Below are positions 41,266-48,779 of a stretch of DNA of 51,937 nt, in pieces. The notes beneath the pieces are model-generated. The model searched no databases and was not told the DNA's origin. It saw only the letters and a list, made by a program, of their open reading frames with translations. The position numbers were made by a program, and so were the translations under genes. The DNA is from Terriglobales bacterium (lineage in GTDB: Bacteria > Acidobacteriota > Terriglobia > Terriglobales > Acidobacteriaceae), in contig DATKKJ010000098.1 of NCBI GenBank assembly GCA_035543055.1, forward strand, positions 1 to 51,937. The letters are read 5' to 3'. How positions within the stretch are numbered: the first letter of the stretch is position 1; each line of letters begins with the position of its first letter.

Positions 41266-42861
41266 CTAGTCGGTGAGGATGACGTTGACCTGGCGGAAAC
41301 GCGAGGGCGCGCAGCCGTGGCTCATGGCGTTGATCTGCCCAGGCTGCCCTTTGCCGTCGCTGGTCAGGCCGTGGTTCTGCCAGAACCGCTTATCGCAGAT
41401 GCCGTCGAGCGAGGCCCAGAAGTCGGGGGTGCGCGCCTGGTAGGCGACGCGCGACAACATCTTGCCGCGCTTGCCGCCCTTGATCTCCCAAAAGAGGTCG
41501 CCGCCGAACTGGAAGTTGTAGCGCTGGTGGTCGATGGACCAGGAGCCGCGGCCGTCGATGAGCACCCCGTCGTCCACCCCGGCGATCAGCTGGTCGAGCG
41601 ACATCGCTTTCTCGCCCGGCTTGAGCCAGACGTTGGGGATGCGTTGGAAGGGGACGGAATCAAAGGAGTCGGCGTAGCAGCAGCCCATGGACTCCTTGTC
41701 GCCGATCAGGTGGGCCTGGTCGCGGATGGTCTGGTAGTGGACGAAGATGCCGTTCTTGACGATGTCGAAGGCGCGGGCCTTCACCCCATCGTCGTCGTAG
41801 CCGACGGTGGACATGCCGCGGGGCAGGGTGCGGTCGCCGACGATGTTCATCCACTCGCTGCCGTAGCGGAACTTGCCCAGCTTGTCGGTGGTCATGAAGC
41901 TGGTGCCGGCGAAGTTGGCTTCGTAGCCCAGGGCGCGGTCCAGTTCGGTGGCGTGCCCGATGGACTCGTGGATGGTCAGCGCCAGGTGGCTGGGCATCAG
42001 CACCAGGTCCTTCTTGCCCGGCGTGACCGGCGGAGCGGAGAGGTGCGCGACCGCTTCTTCTCCGATGCGCTTGCCGTTGCCGGGAAGGTCGGCCTCGATC
42101 ACGGCCTCGTATCCGGCGGTGACCGGCGAGGGCGTGTAGGAGCGGGTGCGCGAGATCCGGGTCTGGCGGTCGGTGGCGCGCGCCGTCGCCTGGCCGTAGC
42201 TCTGCACGATGTACTGCTGGATGCGCGAGCCCTCGGTGGAGGCGAAGTACTTGTCCTCCGAGTGCACCACCAGATTGGAGTTAGCGGAGAACACCTGGGA
42301 GACCGACTTGATGGCGTCGTTGGTGCGCCGCAGGAGGTCCAGCTTCTCGGCGATGGGGACGGCGAACGGATCCTGGGTGTGCGGCGTGGTCCACTTGTCC
42401 ACGTAAGCGCGAACGGGCGCGAGCTGGACCGGCTGCTTCTGCAGGACCGAGTTCGCCTTCGCCATGGCCACCGCCTGTTCGATGACCCGCGCGATCTCGT
42501 CAGGCGTCACCGCATAGCCGCCGGCAAATCCCCAGGTATGGTTGGCCAGGACGCGCACCCCGAAGCCGAACGACTGGGTCTCGCCCACCGAAGGCACATG
42601 GTTCACCTTGCCGCCCGGAGAGGGAGTGGAGAAGAGCGAGACCACCTGGTCGCGATAGCGGTTGATGCGGATGTCGGCGTAGCTGGCGCCGAGCTTCTTG
42701 GCCCGCGAAAGCGCAACCTCCGCCAGCTTCGCCAGCTCAGGCGAGGGCTTGCCTCCGGTGTTGGCTGCGTTCAGCTCGGGAAGCCCGAAGAGTTCGGTGG
42801 CGAAGGCGGCGGCCGCGGCGGTGCCGGTCAATTCCAGAAAACGGCGTCGGGAGATGCTCAT
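41266..42861 (-). CDS. tldD: TldD metalloprotease with Tat signal peptide
   Basis: A 531-residue TldD with the zinc site HESIGHATELDRALG near residue 297. The N-terminus, MSISRRRFLELTGTAAAAAF, is a twin-arginine signal, so this copy is probably exported, unlike the cytoplasmic Escherichia coli protein. Other motifs: SYADIRINRYRDQVVSLFST, FAGTSFMTTDKLGKFRYGSE. Start ATG 42861 with GGAG 7 nt upstream; the frame reaches 42933 but lacks a better start. It forms an operon with pmbA, although pmbA shows no signal peptide. A CRP-type site at 42923-42938 lies in front of it. Confidence 0.92.
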   Translation of the reverse strand: MSISRRRFLELTGTAAAAAFATELFGLPELNAANTGGKPSPELAKLAEVALSRAKKLGASYADIRINRYRDQVVSLFSTPSPGGKVNHVPSVGETQSFGFGVRVLANHTWGFAGGYAVTPDEIARVIEQAVAMAKANSVLQKQPVQLAPVRAYVDKWTTPHTQDPFAVPIAEKLDLLRRTNDAIKSVSQVFSANSNLVVHSEDKYFASTEGSRIQQYIVQSYGQATARATDRQTRISRTRSYTPSPVTAGYEAVIEADLPGNGKRIGEEAVAHLSAPPVTPGKKDLVLMPSHLALTIHESIGHATELDRALGYEANFAGTSFMTTDKLGKFRYGSEWMNIVGDRTLPRGMSTVGYDDDGVKARAFDIVKNGIFVHYQTIRDQAHLIGDKESMGCCYADSFDSVPFQRIPNVWLKPGEKAMSLDQLIAGVDDGVLIDGRGSWSIDHQRYNFQFGGDLFWEIKGGKRGKMLSRVAYQARTPDFWASLDGICDKRFWQNHGLTSDGKGQPGQINAMSHGCAPSRFRQVNVILTD

Positions 42862-42922
42862 GGATGTCTCCGAAGGGACTGTATCTTCTACTCTATCGCG
42901 GGGCCCGACCGCAACCGCGGCA

Positions 42923-42938
42923 TGTGACGGCAATCACA
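42923..42938. promoter_or_regulatory. Consensus CRP-type site
   Basis: TGTGACGGCAATCACA matches TGTGA-N6-TCACA at all ten defined positions. It is between the divergent tldD and the inserted element. If the element were removed, its centre would lie about 62 bp upstream of the nuoB transcription start, the class I position known for CRP. The binding protein is inferred. Confidence 0.6.
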
Positions 42939-42948
42939 GGCAAGGGTG

Positions 42949-42962
42949 CGGGTTTCGTTGAC
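42949..42962 (+). repeat. Left 14-bp direct repeat (probable target-site duplication)
   Basis: CGGGTTTCGTTGAC directly abuts the left terminal inverted repeat and is identical to 44912-44925 beyond the right one. It includes the -35 bases TTGAC of the nuoB promoter. Confidence 0.8.
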
Positions 42963-43080
42963 GGGTAGGATGTGGCAACGGGAAAAACGGCTCCACCCCC
43001 CTCTTTGGGGCGCGCGGGTCATGCGCGTATGCGGCAGCGTGTGCAGCGGCGGCGGCCGGAGGGGCGGGCGCGCGCACGGG
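42963..43080 (+). repeat. Left terminal inverted repeat region
   Basis: 37 bp identical to the right end, followed by a GC-rich stretch partly conserved in the right arm. Contains about 40 bp absent from the right arm. Confidence 0.75.
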
Positions 43081-43287
43081 GGGTCACAGACACGCGAAGC
43101 GAAAGCCACACTTGCTAAGACGATTGTTGGGCATGACATCCTAGCGGGCAGGGGCGCTCCGGGCCGTACTAGGATCGAGCGCGGAATGGAAAAGAAAGTC
43201 GGGTTGACCAAGTTCCTGGACTAGAATTCCTCCGTTACGGCATCCAGCGCGGCTTGTCGCCAAGCAAGCGCCCCATCGAGGCCCCAA

Positions 43288-44493
43288 ATGGGTCTTAAAG
43301 TCAAAGAATTCAGGTCAACCCGCGAGTACAGCTCGTGGCTGAACAAAAGCGGTAACAGCGTACGGGTCGTCAACGTCTCTACGACAAAGCGGTGGTCGCT
43401 CTTCACCGGATTCCTCGGTGACAATAAGACTTACACGGTCACCTACGAAGATCAGCCCCTTGCAGCCGCTGCTGTCGCTGGTGCGGGAATAACCGCCGGA
43501 CAATCCAGTAATACGTTCTGTACGAGCTGTGGGCAGCACATGTCCGCCGACGCTCGGTTCTGCCCAGCCTGTGGCGCGTCTTTACCAGGTCAAAGTCCGC
43601 AGCCCAGTGCTGAGGGTGTTGGCGCACCAACTCAAATAAGCTCTGGAGGGCAAGCGAAGTTCATCGCTGCTCTAGTGTTGGCGATTGTCGCTGCGGTGCT
43701 TCTCAAAGGGTGGGCGGCGCTTGCAGGATTCCTAGCGGTCTTTGGGTTCTTTTACGTGGTTCCGCGCTTAAAGATCCCACCGCGGAAAAAGCTCATGGTG
43801 GTAGGGGCTGTCGTCGGAATCGTCCTGGTTGTCGAAGTCGTGGAAGTTGTTATCAGCGATTTCGAGGAACGTGCTGCTCAAAGGCAGGCAGACGTTCAGA
43901 AGAACGCGGACGCGAAGGTTGCACAAGAGAGGGCAAGGAAGGCTGCTGAAGAACAAGCAGCAGCGCAACAGCGGTTCAATGCGATGACGCCCGCTGAACA
44001 CCTAGCGGAAGCGAAGAAGCTGTTGCAGCCTGGAGCGATTCCTCAATCGGAATCGCAGGGTTTTCTGCATATCGGCGCCATACCAGCCGGAGCTTTTGAA
44101 GCACATACCGCCGCAGACATCAAGTCTCGGTTCTTGGTGGAAAAACAGAAGCGCGCCGCCGAAGCTGCTCGTCAGAGCAAAATCAAAGCTGCTGAAGCCG
44201 AGAGGGCGAAAGCTGCGACCGACGAGGCCGCTCGAATTGCGTTTGCGAAGATTGTTGAAAACCAAATGCTGGATGAAGGCTGGAACATGGACGTGACTGC
44301 GATTGGAGCGAAGCACACCACACTGCGAATGAAGTGGGCCCTAGTCAGCAAAGTGATGGCGCATCAGATGTCGCAAAAGAGCGATATCTTTGATACAGCC
44401 AGGCAGCTAGGCTTCAAGCGCTTGGAACTGACGGACGGCTTCGACGAGACGTGGACTTGGAACTTAGATTCAGCAAAGCGTAATCAGGATTGA
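43288..44493 (+). CDS. Zinc-ribbon membrane protein with coiled coil, passenger of the element
   Basis: A 401-residue protein I cannot assign to a named family. The N-terminal 60 residues (YSSWLNKSGNSVRVVNVSTT) could be a small beta domain. A zinc ribbon follows (FCTSCGQHMSADARFCPACG), then two hydrophobic segments (FIAALVLAIVAAVLLKGWAA and LMVVGAVVGIVLVVEVVEVV), a charged coiled coil, and a C-terminal domain ending in FDETWTWNLDSAKRNQD. It should sit in the membrane with the ribbon and the coiled coil on the same side. Start ATG 43288 with GAGG 7 nt upstream. Codon use is less GC-biased than in neighbours, consistent with transfer. No nuclease, transposase or toxin motif is seen. Confidence 0.8.
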   Translation: MGLKVKEFRSTREYSSWLNKSGNSVRVVNVSTTKRWSLFTGFLGDNKTYTVTYEDQPLAAAAVAGAGITAGQSSNTFCTSCGQHMSADARFCPACGASLPGQSPQPSAEGVGAPTQISSGGQAKFIAALVLAIVAAVLLKGWAALAGFLAVFGFFYVVPRLKIPPRKKLMVVGAVVGIVLVVEVVEVVISDFEERAAQRQADVQKNADAKVAQERARKAAEEQAAAQQRFNAMTPAEHLAEAKKLLQPGAIPQSESQGFLHIGAIPAGAFEAHTAADIKSRFLVEKQKRAAEAARQSKIKAAEAERAKAATDEAARIAFAKIVENQMLDEGWNMDVTAIGAKHTTLRMKWALVSKVMAHQMSQKSDIFDTARQLGFKRLELTDGFDETWTWNLDSAKRNQD

Positions 44494-44826
44494 GATTTCA
44501 CATCTACAATGATTCTTCTTCCGCCCGCTCCTCACCATTTGAATGACAAGCTCCACGGACGTTCTGACCTCTTGCGCGCCTGCCCGCGCCGGACGCAACT
44601 GTCGATAACAGCCCGTATCACTTGTTACGACATGCCACTTCCGCCTATTGTGACAGGATCACAGACCACTATCGGGACCGGGCGGAGAGACATGTCTCCT
44701 CCCTGTTTTGGGGCCCCGTTGAATTCCTGCGATTGTCCCTCGCAGGTATTTATCGCCGCCCTTGTATCACAATGGACCAGTGCAAGAAAGGACTTCGTGC
44801 ACTTGTTTCTGCAAACAGCACATCTT

Positions 44827-44911
44827 CCCCCCCCGCGCGCCCGCCCCTCCCCCGCGCACCCCGAAGAAGGGGGTGGGGTGGAGCCGTTTTTCCCGTTGCC
44901 ACATCCTACCC
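44827..44911 (-). repeat. Right terminal inverted repeat region
   Basis: Read on the minus strand from 44911 it begins with the same 37 bp as the left end, and at 44850-44834 repeats the 17-bp block. Confidence 0.75.
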
Positions 44912-44925
44912 CGGGTTTCGTTGAC
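44912..44925 (+). repeat. Right 14-bp direct repeat (probable target-site duplication)
   Basis: CGGGTTTCGTTGAC, identical to 42949-42962; its last five bases form the -35 box of the nuoB promoter together with the next A. Confidence 0.8.
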
Positions 44926-44949
44926 ACTGGGGGATGGGAAACCTAGACT
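44921..44949 (+). promoter_or_regulatory. Sigma-70 promoter of nuoB
   Basis: TTGACA (44921-44926), 17-bp spacer, TAGACT (44944-44949). The predicted start is about 19 nt before the nuoB ATG. The -35 box is at the edge of the inserted element. Confidence 0.8.
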
Positions 44950-44974
44950 GAAAGGTCATACCAAGAGGGTCCGA

Positions 44975-45535
44975 ATGGGCTGGCTGCAGAACCGGTTCGA
45001 GAAGAACTTCCTCATCACCACCGTCGATTACGTCTTCAACTGGGCGCGGAAATCCGCCCTCTGGCCGATGACCTTCGGCCTGGCCTGCTGCGCCATCGAG
45101 ATGATCGCCAGCTCCACCGCCCGCTTCGACATCGCCCGCTTCGGGGCCGAGGTGTTCCGTCCCAGTCCCCGCCAGTCCGACCTGATGATCGTCTCGGGCA
45201 CGGTGACCCTGAAGATGGCGCCGGTGGTCAAGCGCATCTACGACCAGATGCCCGATCCCAAGTGGGTGATCTCGATGGGCGCCTGCTCCTCGGTCGGCGG
45301 CCCGTTCAACACCTACGCCGTGTTGCAGGGCGTGGACCGTATCGTGCCCGTGGACGTCTATGTGATCGGCAGCCCGCCGCGTCCGGAGAACCTCTTTTAC
45401 GCCCTGCTCAAGCTGCAGGACAAGATCGACGGCATGACCATCGCCAAGAAGCCCACCGAGGTGCGGCTGGATGAGAGCATGGTGGAGTCGTTCAAGAAGC
45501 AGGTGATGATTGCGCAGACGCTGCAACCGAAGTAG
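44975..45535 (+). CDS. nuoB: NuoB-like subunit of NADH-quinone oxidoreductase, isolated gene
   Basis: A 186-residue iron-sulfur subunit carrying cluster N2 in complex I. The four Cys ligands are visible: GLACCAIEM (two adjacent Cys), [11 protein letters not shown] and [13 protein letters not shown]; in the last motif the usual Cys (GCPPRPE) is replaced by Ser. That leaves three of the four usual cluster ligands, so N2 binding may be altered. ATG at 44975 with GAGGG 6 nt upstream; a frame extending to 44762 crosses the inverted repeat and is rejected. No other nuo gene is adjacent: an intrinsic terminator and a Rieske gene follow. It may complement a nuo operon elsewhere or have a separate job. 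Confidence 0.93.
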   Translation: MGWLQNRFEKNFLITTVDYVFNWARKSALWPMTFGLACCAIEMIASSTARFDIARFGAEVFRPSPRQSDLMIVSGTVTLKMAPVVKRIYDQMPDPKWVISMGACSSVGGPFNTYAVLQGVDRIVPVDVYVIGSPPRPENLFYALLKLQDKIDGMTIAKKPTEVRLDESMVESFKKQVMIAQTLQPK

Positions 45536-45565
45536 CTAGTAGCTGGTAGTTAGTAGCCAGGAAGC
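45531..45565. repeat. 7-bp-period repeat tract at the nuoB stop
   Basis: AGTAGCT, AGTAGCT, GGTAGTT, AGTAGCC, AGGAAGC. The first copy contains the nuoB stop codon TAG. Confidence 0.65.
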
Positions 45566-45592
45566 CCGCGAATGAAGCGGGCTTTTGCTTTT
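45562..45592 (+). terminator. Intrinsic terminator of nuoB
   Basis: Stem AAGCCCGC/GCGGGCTT (45562-45569/45577-45584), 7-nt loop, followed by TTGCTTTT. It lies 27 bp after the nuoB stop. Confidence 0.85.
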
Positions 45593-45633
45593 CATCTGCG
45601 CAGGTCTGCGTTAGTCTGCGGATGAGGTTTCTG

Positions 45634-45942
45634 ATGGCGGAATACGTGAAGATCGGCACCAGGGCCGACCTGCCGGGGGAGAACGAGGCCAAGGAGTTTC
45701 AGGTCGCCGGGAAAGTCATCTGCGTGGCCAACGTGGACGGCACGTGCTCGGCCATGGACAACCTCTGCCTGCACCGCGGTGGGCCCATCGGGCAGGGTGT
45801 GGTGATGGACGGAAAAGTCATCTGTCCCTGGCACGGCTGGATGTGGGACCCGAAGACCGGCCAGGCGGTCCACAGCAGCGAAGCCAAGGTCGCGGTGTAT
45901 CCGCTGAAGATTGATGGCGACGACGTGCTGGTCGAAGTATGA
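45634..45942 (+). CDS. Rieske [2Fe-2S] ferredoxin
   Basis: A 102-residue Rieske protein. The cluster ligands are in NLCLHRGGPIGQG and VICPWHGWMWDPKTG (CxH and CxxH), typical of ferredoxins of dioxygenase or nitrite-reductase small-subunit type. No membrane anchor is present, so it is a soluble electron carrier. ATG at 45634 is chosen for its GAGG 7 nt upstream; an ATG at 45622 is alternative. It is not in an obvious operon with a catalytic partner. The leader contains a repeat with TCTGCG units. Confidence 0.93.
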   Translation: MAEYVKIGTRADLPGENEAKEFQVAGKVICVANVDGTCSAMDNLCLHRGGPIGQGVVMDGKVICPWHGWMWDPKTGQAVHSSEAKVAVYPLKIDGDDVLVEV

Positions 45943-46017
45943 CAGCCCCTCGACTCCCGCCGCGTTTCCGGGTACCATCGAAGTCCCCCGAAAGCTGCAC
46001 TGACAGCGGAGGCTCAG

Positions 46018-47082
46018 GTGCCGGCGCCAAAACCCAAGGGCGAAGAAGCACGTCTCGCGGCTCTGCGCGATTACCGGCTCCTGGAGACGGAAGCGGAGCC
46101 GGCCTTTGACGACCTGGCGCAACTGGCTGTAGCGCTGTGCCGCACCCCGATCGCACTGGTGAGCCTGATCGAATCGGAGCGGCAGTGGTTCAAGGCGCGG
46201 GTCGGGATCCAGGCGACCGAGTGCCCACGCGATATCTCGTTCTGCTCCTACGCCATCCTGCAAAGCGACCTGATGGTGGTGCGCGACACGCTTTCCGACC
46301 CGCGCTTCGCCGCCAACCCGCTGGTGCTCAGCGAGCCGAGGATCCGCTTCTATGCGGGGCTCCCTCTGTTCAGCGCCGACGGCAAGCATGCGTTGGGGAC
46401 CTTGTGCGTGCTCGACGTCGTGCCGCGCGACCTGACGGGCGATCAGATCACGGCGCTGCGCGCGCTGGCCCGACAGGCGGAGGCGCTGCTGGAGTCCGCC
46501 CGCCTGCGCGCCGAGCTCAAGAAGGCGCGTGCCGACGCGCAGCACGCCGAACATGAACTGCAGATGGCGTATGACCGGGAGCCGGAACTGGCGCGGGTGG
46601 ACCTGCTCACCGGCCTGATGAACCGCCGGGCGTTCCTGGAGGTCGCCGACCGCGAGCGCAAGCGCGCGCAACGCTACGAAGTGCCGATCAGCATCATCGC
46701 GTTCGACCTGGAGAACCTGGCGCGCATCCGCGAACAACAGGGAGACCAGGTGGCGGACGCGCTGCTGGTGTCGGTGGCCAACCTGCTGCGCAACCGTGTC
46801 CGCCATACTGACGTGCTGGCGCGCACCGGCGACGCCGAGTTCATGGTGCTGCTGCCGACCACGGCCGCCGATTCCGCCAAACAATTCGCGGGCAAGATCC
46901 GCGAGCTGATGCTGGAAGCCATCCAGCAGCACGATTGGCCGCTCCTGTTCGCCATCAGCGTGGTCACGCACGTCAAGGCGCCGGAAGTCCTGGAAGACCT
47001 GCTGCGCAAGGCGGACCACGTGAAAGCGTTCGTCAAGACCAGCGACAAGATCGTCGTGCGCGAGCAGGCGGTCGGGGCGTAA
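46018..47082 (+). CDS. GAF-GGDEF protein with degenerate active site
   Basis: A 354-residue protein. The GAF domain (about 20-170; LCRTPIALVSLIESERQWFK, ISFCSYAILQSDLMVV) is linked by a coiled coil to a GGDEF domain (about 190-345) with DLLTGLMNRRAFLEVADRE. The signature reads ARTGDAEFMVLLP: GDAEF instead of GGDEF, so diguanylate cyclase activity is doubtful and a regulatory or binding role is possible. GTG start at 46018 with GGAGG 5 nt upstream. No inhibitory RxxD site is clear upstream of the signature. It is monocistronic and followed by a long 7-bp-period repeat. Confidence 0.88.
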   Translation: MPAPKPKGEEARLAALRDYRLLETEAEPAFDDLAQLAVALCRTPIALVSLIESERQWFKARVGIQATECPRDISFCSYAILQSDLMVVRDTLSDPRFAANPLVLSEPRIRFYAGLPLFSADGKHALGTLCVLDVVPRDLTGDQITALRALARQAEALLESARLRAELKKARADAQHAEHELQMAYDREPELARVDLLTGLMNRRAFLEVADRERKRAQRYEVPISIIAFDLENLARIREQQGDQVADALLVSVANLLRNRVRHTDVLARTGDAEFMVLLPTTAADSAKQFAGKIRELMLEAIQQHDWPLLFAISVVTHVKAPEVLEDLLRKADHVKAFVKTSDKIVVREQAVGA

Positions 47083-47084
47083 AG

Positions 47085-47146
47085 CAGTCGCCAGGCGTCA
47101 GTCGTCAGCGAGGTCGTCGGTCGCAGGTCGTCGGCCGTCGGCCAAC
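47085..47146. repeat. 7-bp-period repeat tract (CAGTCGC/GTCGTCG)
   Basis: Nine successive degenerate heptamers from CAGTCGC to GCCGTCG fill most of the gap before the next gene; the longest tract of this kind in the window. Confidence 0.7.
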
Positions 47147-47173
47147 AACATCCGGAAATCCGGGAGTGGAGAA

Positions 47174-48598
47174 ATGCGTCTTCCTAAGATCGTCCTCGTT
47201 TGCTTGATGCTGGTGGGCCTGTGTTCCGCGGATTCGAAGATCAAGACGCGGAGGACAATGATGGGCCAGGCCATGGAGAGCACCGTTTACGTGAAAGGAG
47301 CGCGGGAGCGCAGGGAAGATACGGGCATGATGGGCATGGGCTCGACCACCATCGTGCAATGCGACCAGAAGCGGATCATCACCATCAACACCTGCACCAA
47401 GACGTACATGGTCACGCCGATGGACGAGATGGGGCCGGGGATGAGCCCGGCAGCGGCGATGGCAGGGGGAGAACAGGCCGACCGCGGCGCGCCCCAAAAG
47501 GGTGGCGTGCTGACCATCGTCAATGAGTACAGCGACACCAAGGAACGGCAAAAGATGTTCGGGCTGGAAGCGCGGCATATCCGCACGACCATGTCCATGG
47601 AGCCGAGCCCCGACGCCTGCCAGAAGCAGGGAATGAAGATGGAGAAGGACGGCTGGTACGTGAGCCTGTCTCCGCAATTCACTTGTGATGCGGGCACGCA
47701 CCGCTATGCGGGCGGCATGGTAGGGCGCGGCGCGCGTCCGTCATGCCGGGACACCATCCGCATGAAGGGTGGCATGAGCAACCCGGGCTTCCCGCTGAAA
47801 GAAACCATCACGTTCATGGCGGAAGGACGTCCGTTCACCATGACCGAGGAGGTCACCGAGCTTTCGACAGCGAACCTGAATCCGGCGCTGTTCGACATCC
47901 CCGCCGGATACCGTCAGGTGAATGATCCTCAAGCGATGATGGGAGATCCGCGGGCGATGGCGTCGGGCGGCGGCAGCTGCAGCCAGGGGATCCCGATCGA
48001 AGTGGCGGGCGCTCCCGCCGAACCCGCGCCGGCGGCTGCGCCGGCAGCGCCGACGACGCTAAAGGCTGCCGTGGTCACGACCGCCCCGCCCAAGGCATCG
48101 GGCGTATTGCGCGTCGGCGTGGTGAAGATCGCGGACAAGACCGGGCAGTACCTGCCGGTCTTTAATCTGCGGCTGGATCTGATGTACGAGATTCAGATCC
48201 GGAAGATGGAGCCGATCCCGCTGGACGCCCAGGAGCTGAAGGAGGCCATCGAGGAAGGGAAAGCCAAGGATTGCGATTACGTCCTGTTCACCGAAGCGGC
48301 GGCCCTCGGCGATCCCGGACAGCCGGCGCCGGCGATCCCGGGCCGAGTGATCAAGACGGCTGCGGGTCCGGACGACTACCACGCGAAACTGGACATCCAG
48401 CTCTTCCGCACCATCAGACCGCTTCCGGAGTTGAAGACGAGCCTGCTGGGCGCTGCCCCGGTGCGGGCCGTGGATGCGGTGATGAATGGGTTCGAGCATG
48501 AGGCCGATGCGGTGCGGGAACAGATCGACAAGGACCTGCACCCGCAGAAAGCAGTGCCGGCCAAAGCGCCGGTGAAGAAAGCGCCGGCGAAGAAGTAG
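47174..48598 (+). CDS. Secreted protein of unknown function, 474 aa
   Basis: The N-terminus MRLPKIVLVCLMLVGLCSA is a signal peptide, so the protein is exported. The first half is rich in Met and Gly (GMMGMGSTTIVQCDQ) and has Cys residues that could form disulfides. A Pro/Ala linker (about 275-300) follows, then a domain beginning GVLRVGVVKIADKTGQYLPV with KDCDYVLFTEAAALG, which looks like a nucleotide- or TolB-like alpha/beta module. The C-terminus is Lys/Ala/Pro-rich (KAPVKKAPAKK). I do not recognise the family. A GC-rich hairpin follows at 48616. Met-rich segments may hint at metal binding, but this is speculative. Confidence 0.78.
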   Translation: MRLPKIVLVCLMLVGLCSADSKIKTRRTMMGQAMESTVYVKGARERREDTGMMGMGSTTIVQCDQKRIITINTCTKTYMVTPMDEMGPGMSPAAAMAGGEQADRGAPQKGGVLTIVNEYSDTKERQKMFGLEARHIRTTMSMEPSPDACQKQGMKMEKDGWYVSLSPQFTCDAGTHRYAGGMVGRGARPSCRDTIRMKGGMSNPGFPLKETITFMAEGRPFTMTEEVTELSTANLNPALFDIPAGYRQVNDPQAMMGDPRAMASGGGSCSQGIPIEVAGAPAEPAPAAAPAAPTTLKAAVVTTAPPKASGVLRVGVVKIADKTGQYLPVFNLRLDLMYEIQIRKMEPIPLDAQELKEAIEEGKAKDCDYVLFTEAAALGDPGQPAPAIPGRVIKTAAGPDDYHAKLDIQLFRTIRPLPELKTSLLGAAPVRAVDAVMNGFEHEADAVREQIDKDLHPQKAVPAKAPVKKAPAKK

Positions 48599-48615
48599 GG
48601 AAGCTGGTCAGGATG

Positions 48616-48640
48616 AACGGCGCGGCTGGCCGCGCCGTTT
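48616..48640 (+). terminator. GC-rich hairpin after the secreted protein gene
   Basis: AACGGCGCGG/CCGCGCCGTT perfect 10-bp stem (48616-48625/48630-48639), loop CTGG; the T-tract is short, so termination may be weak. Confidence 0.55.
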
Positions 48641-48669
48641 GGTAGTGCCGAGAAAGCGTTCCACTCCTA

Positions 48670-48758
48670 TGGCGTCATGCTGAGGGCCTTCAGGCCCGAA
48701 GCATCTCGCGTGTTGTACGCGAGATCCTTCGCGGCTAAAGCTGCTCAGGATGACGCCA
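48670..48758. repeat. Dispersed inverted repeat (ATGCTGAG...CTCAGGATGACGCC type)
   Basis: TGGCGTCATGCTGAG at 48670-48684 faces CTCAGGATGACGCCA at 48744-48758, with GCATCTCGCG/CGCGAGATCC as an inner stem. Parts recur at 26647-26683. It occupies the gap between the convergent secreted protein gene and the DUF1501 gene. Confidence 0.7.
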
Positions 48759-48779
48759 TCAAAACAGTACCCGTCCGTC

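Larger units (their letters stand above)
42963..44911. mobile_element. Inserted element of 1949 bp with terminal inverted repeats and one passenger gene
   Basis: The first and last 37 bases are identical inverted repeats beginning GGGTAGGATG. The similarity continues inward with gaps to about 43080 and 44827, including an identical 17-bp block (43058-43074/44834-44850); the left arm has an extra segment of about 40 bp. Identical 14-bp direct repeats flank the element. It contains one gene (43288-44493) of visibly lower GC and no recognisable transposase, so it would be non-autonomous or depend on an unrecognised protein. The internal gaps 43086-43287 and 44494-44826 hold no supported gene. 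The right gap has palindromes at 44649-44663 and 44687-44698. Confidence 0.7.

Noticed and set aside
41113-42927. 604-codon plus-strand frame opposite tldD and pmbA
   Set aside because: Crosses two genes with intact catalytic motifs on the other strand; no recognisable domain.
43205-43222. TTGACC...TAGAAT as promoter of the passenger gene
   Set aside because: Spacer is only 12 bp, too short for sigma-70.
44649-44663. TGTGACAGGATCACA as a CRP-type site within the element
   Set aside because: Spacer is 5 bp instead of 6, which does not fit CRP; kept only as a palindrome.
44509-44946. 145-codon frame crossing the right inverted repeat of the element
   Set aside because: Runs through GC-rich repeat and into the nuoB promoter; Pro-rich, no ribosome binding site, no motif.
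44762-44974. N-terminal extension of nuoB
   Set aside because: Would cross the inverted repeat and promoter; ATG 44975 has a good ribosome binding site and fits the family.
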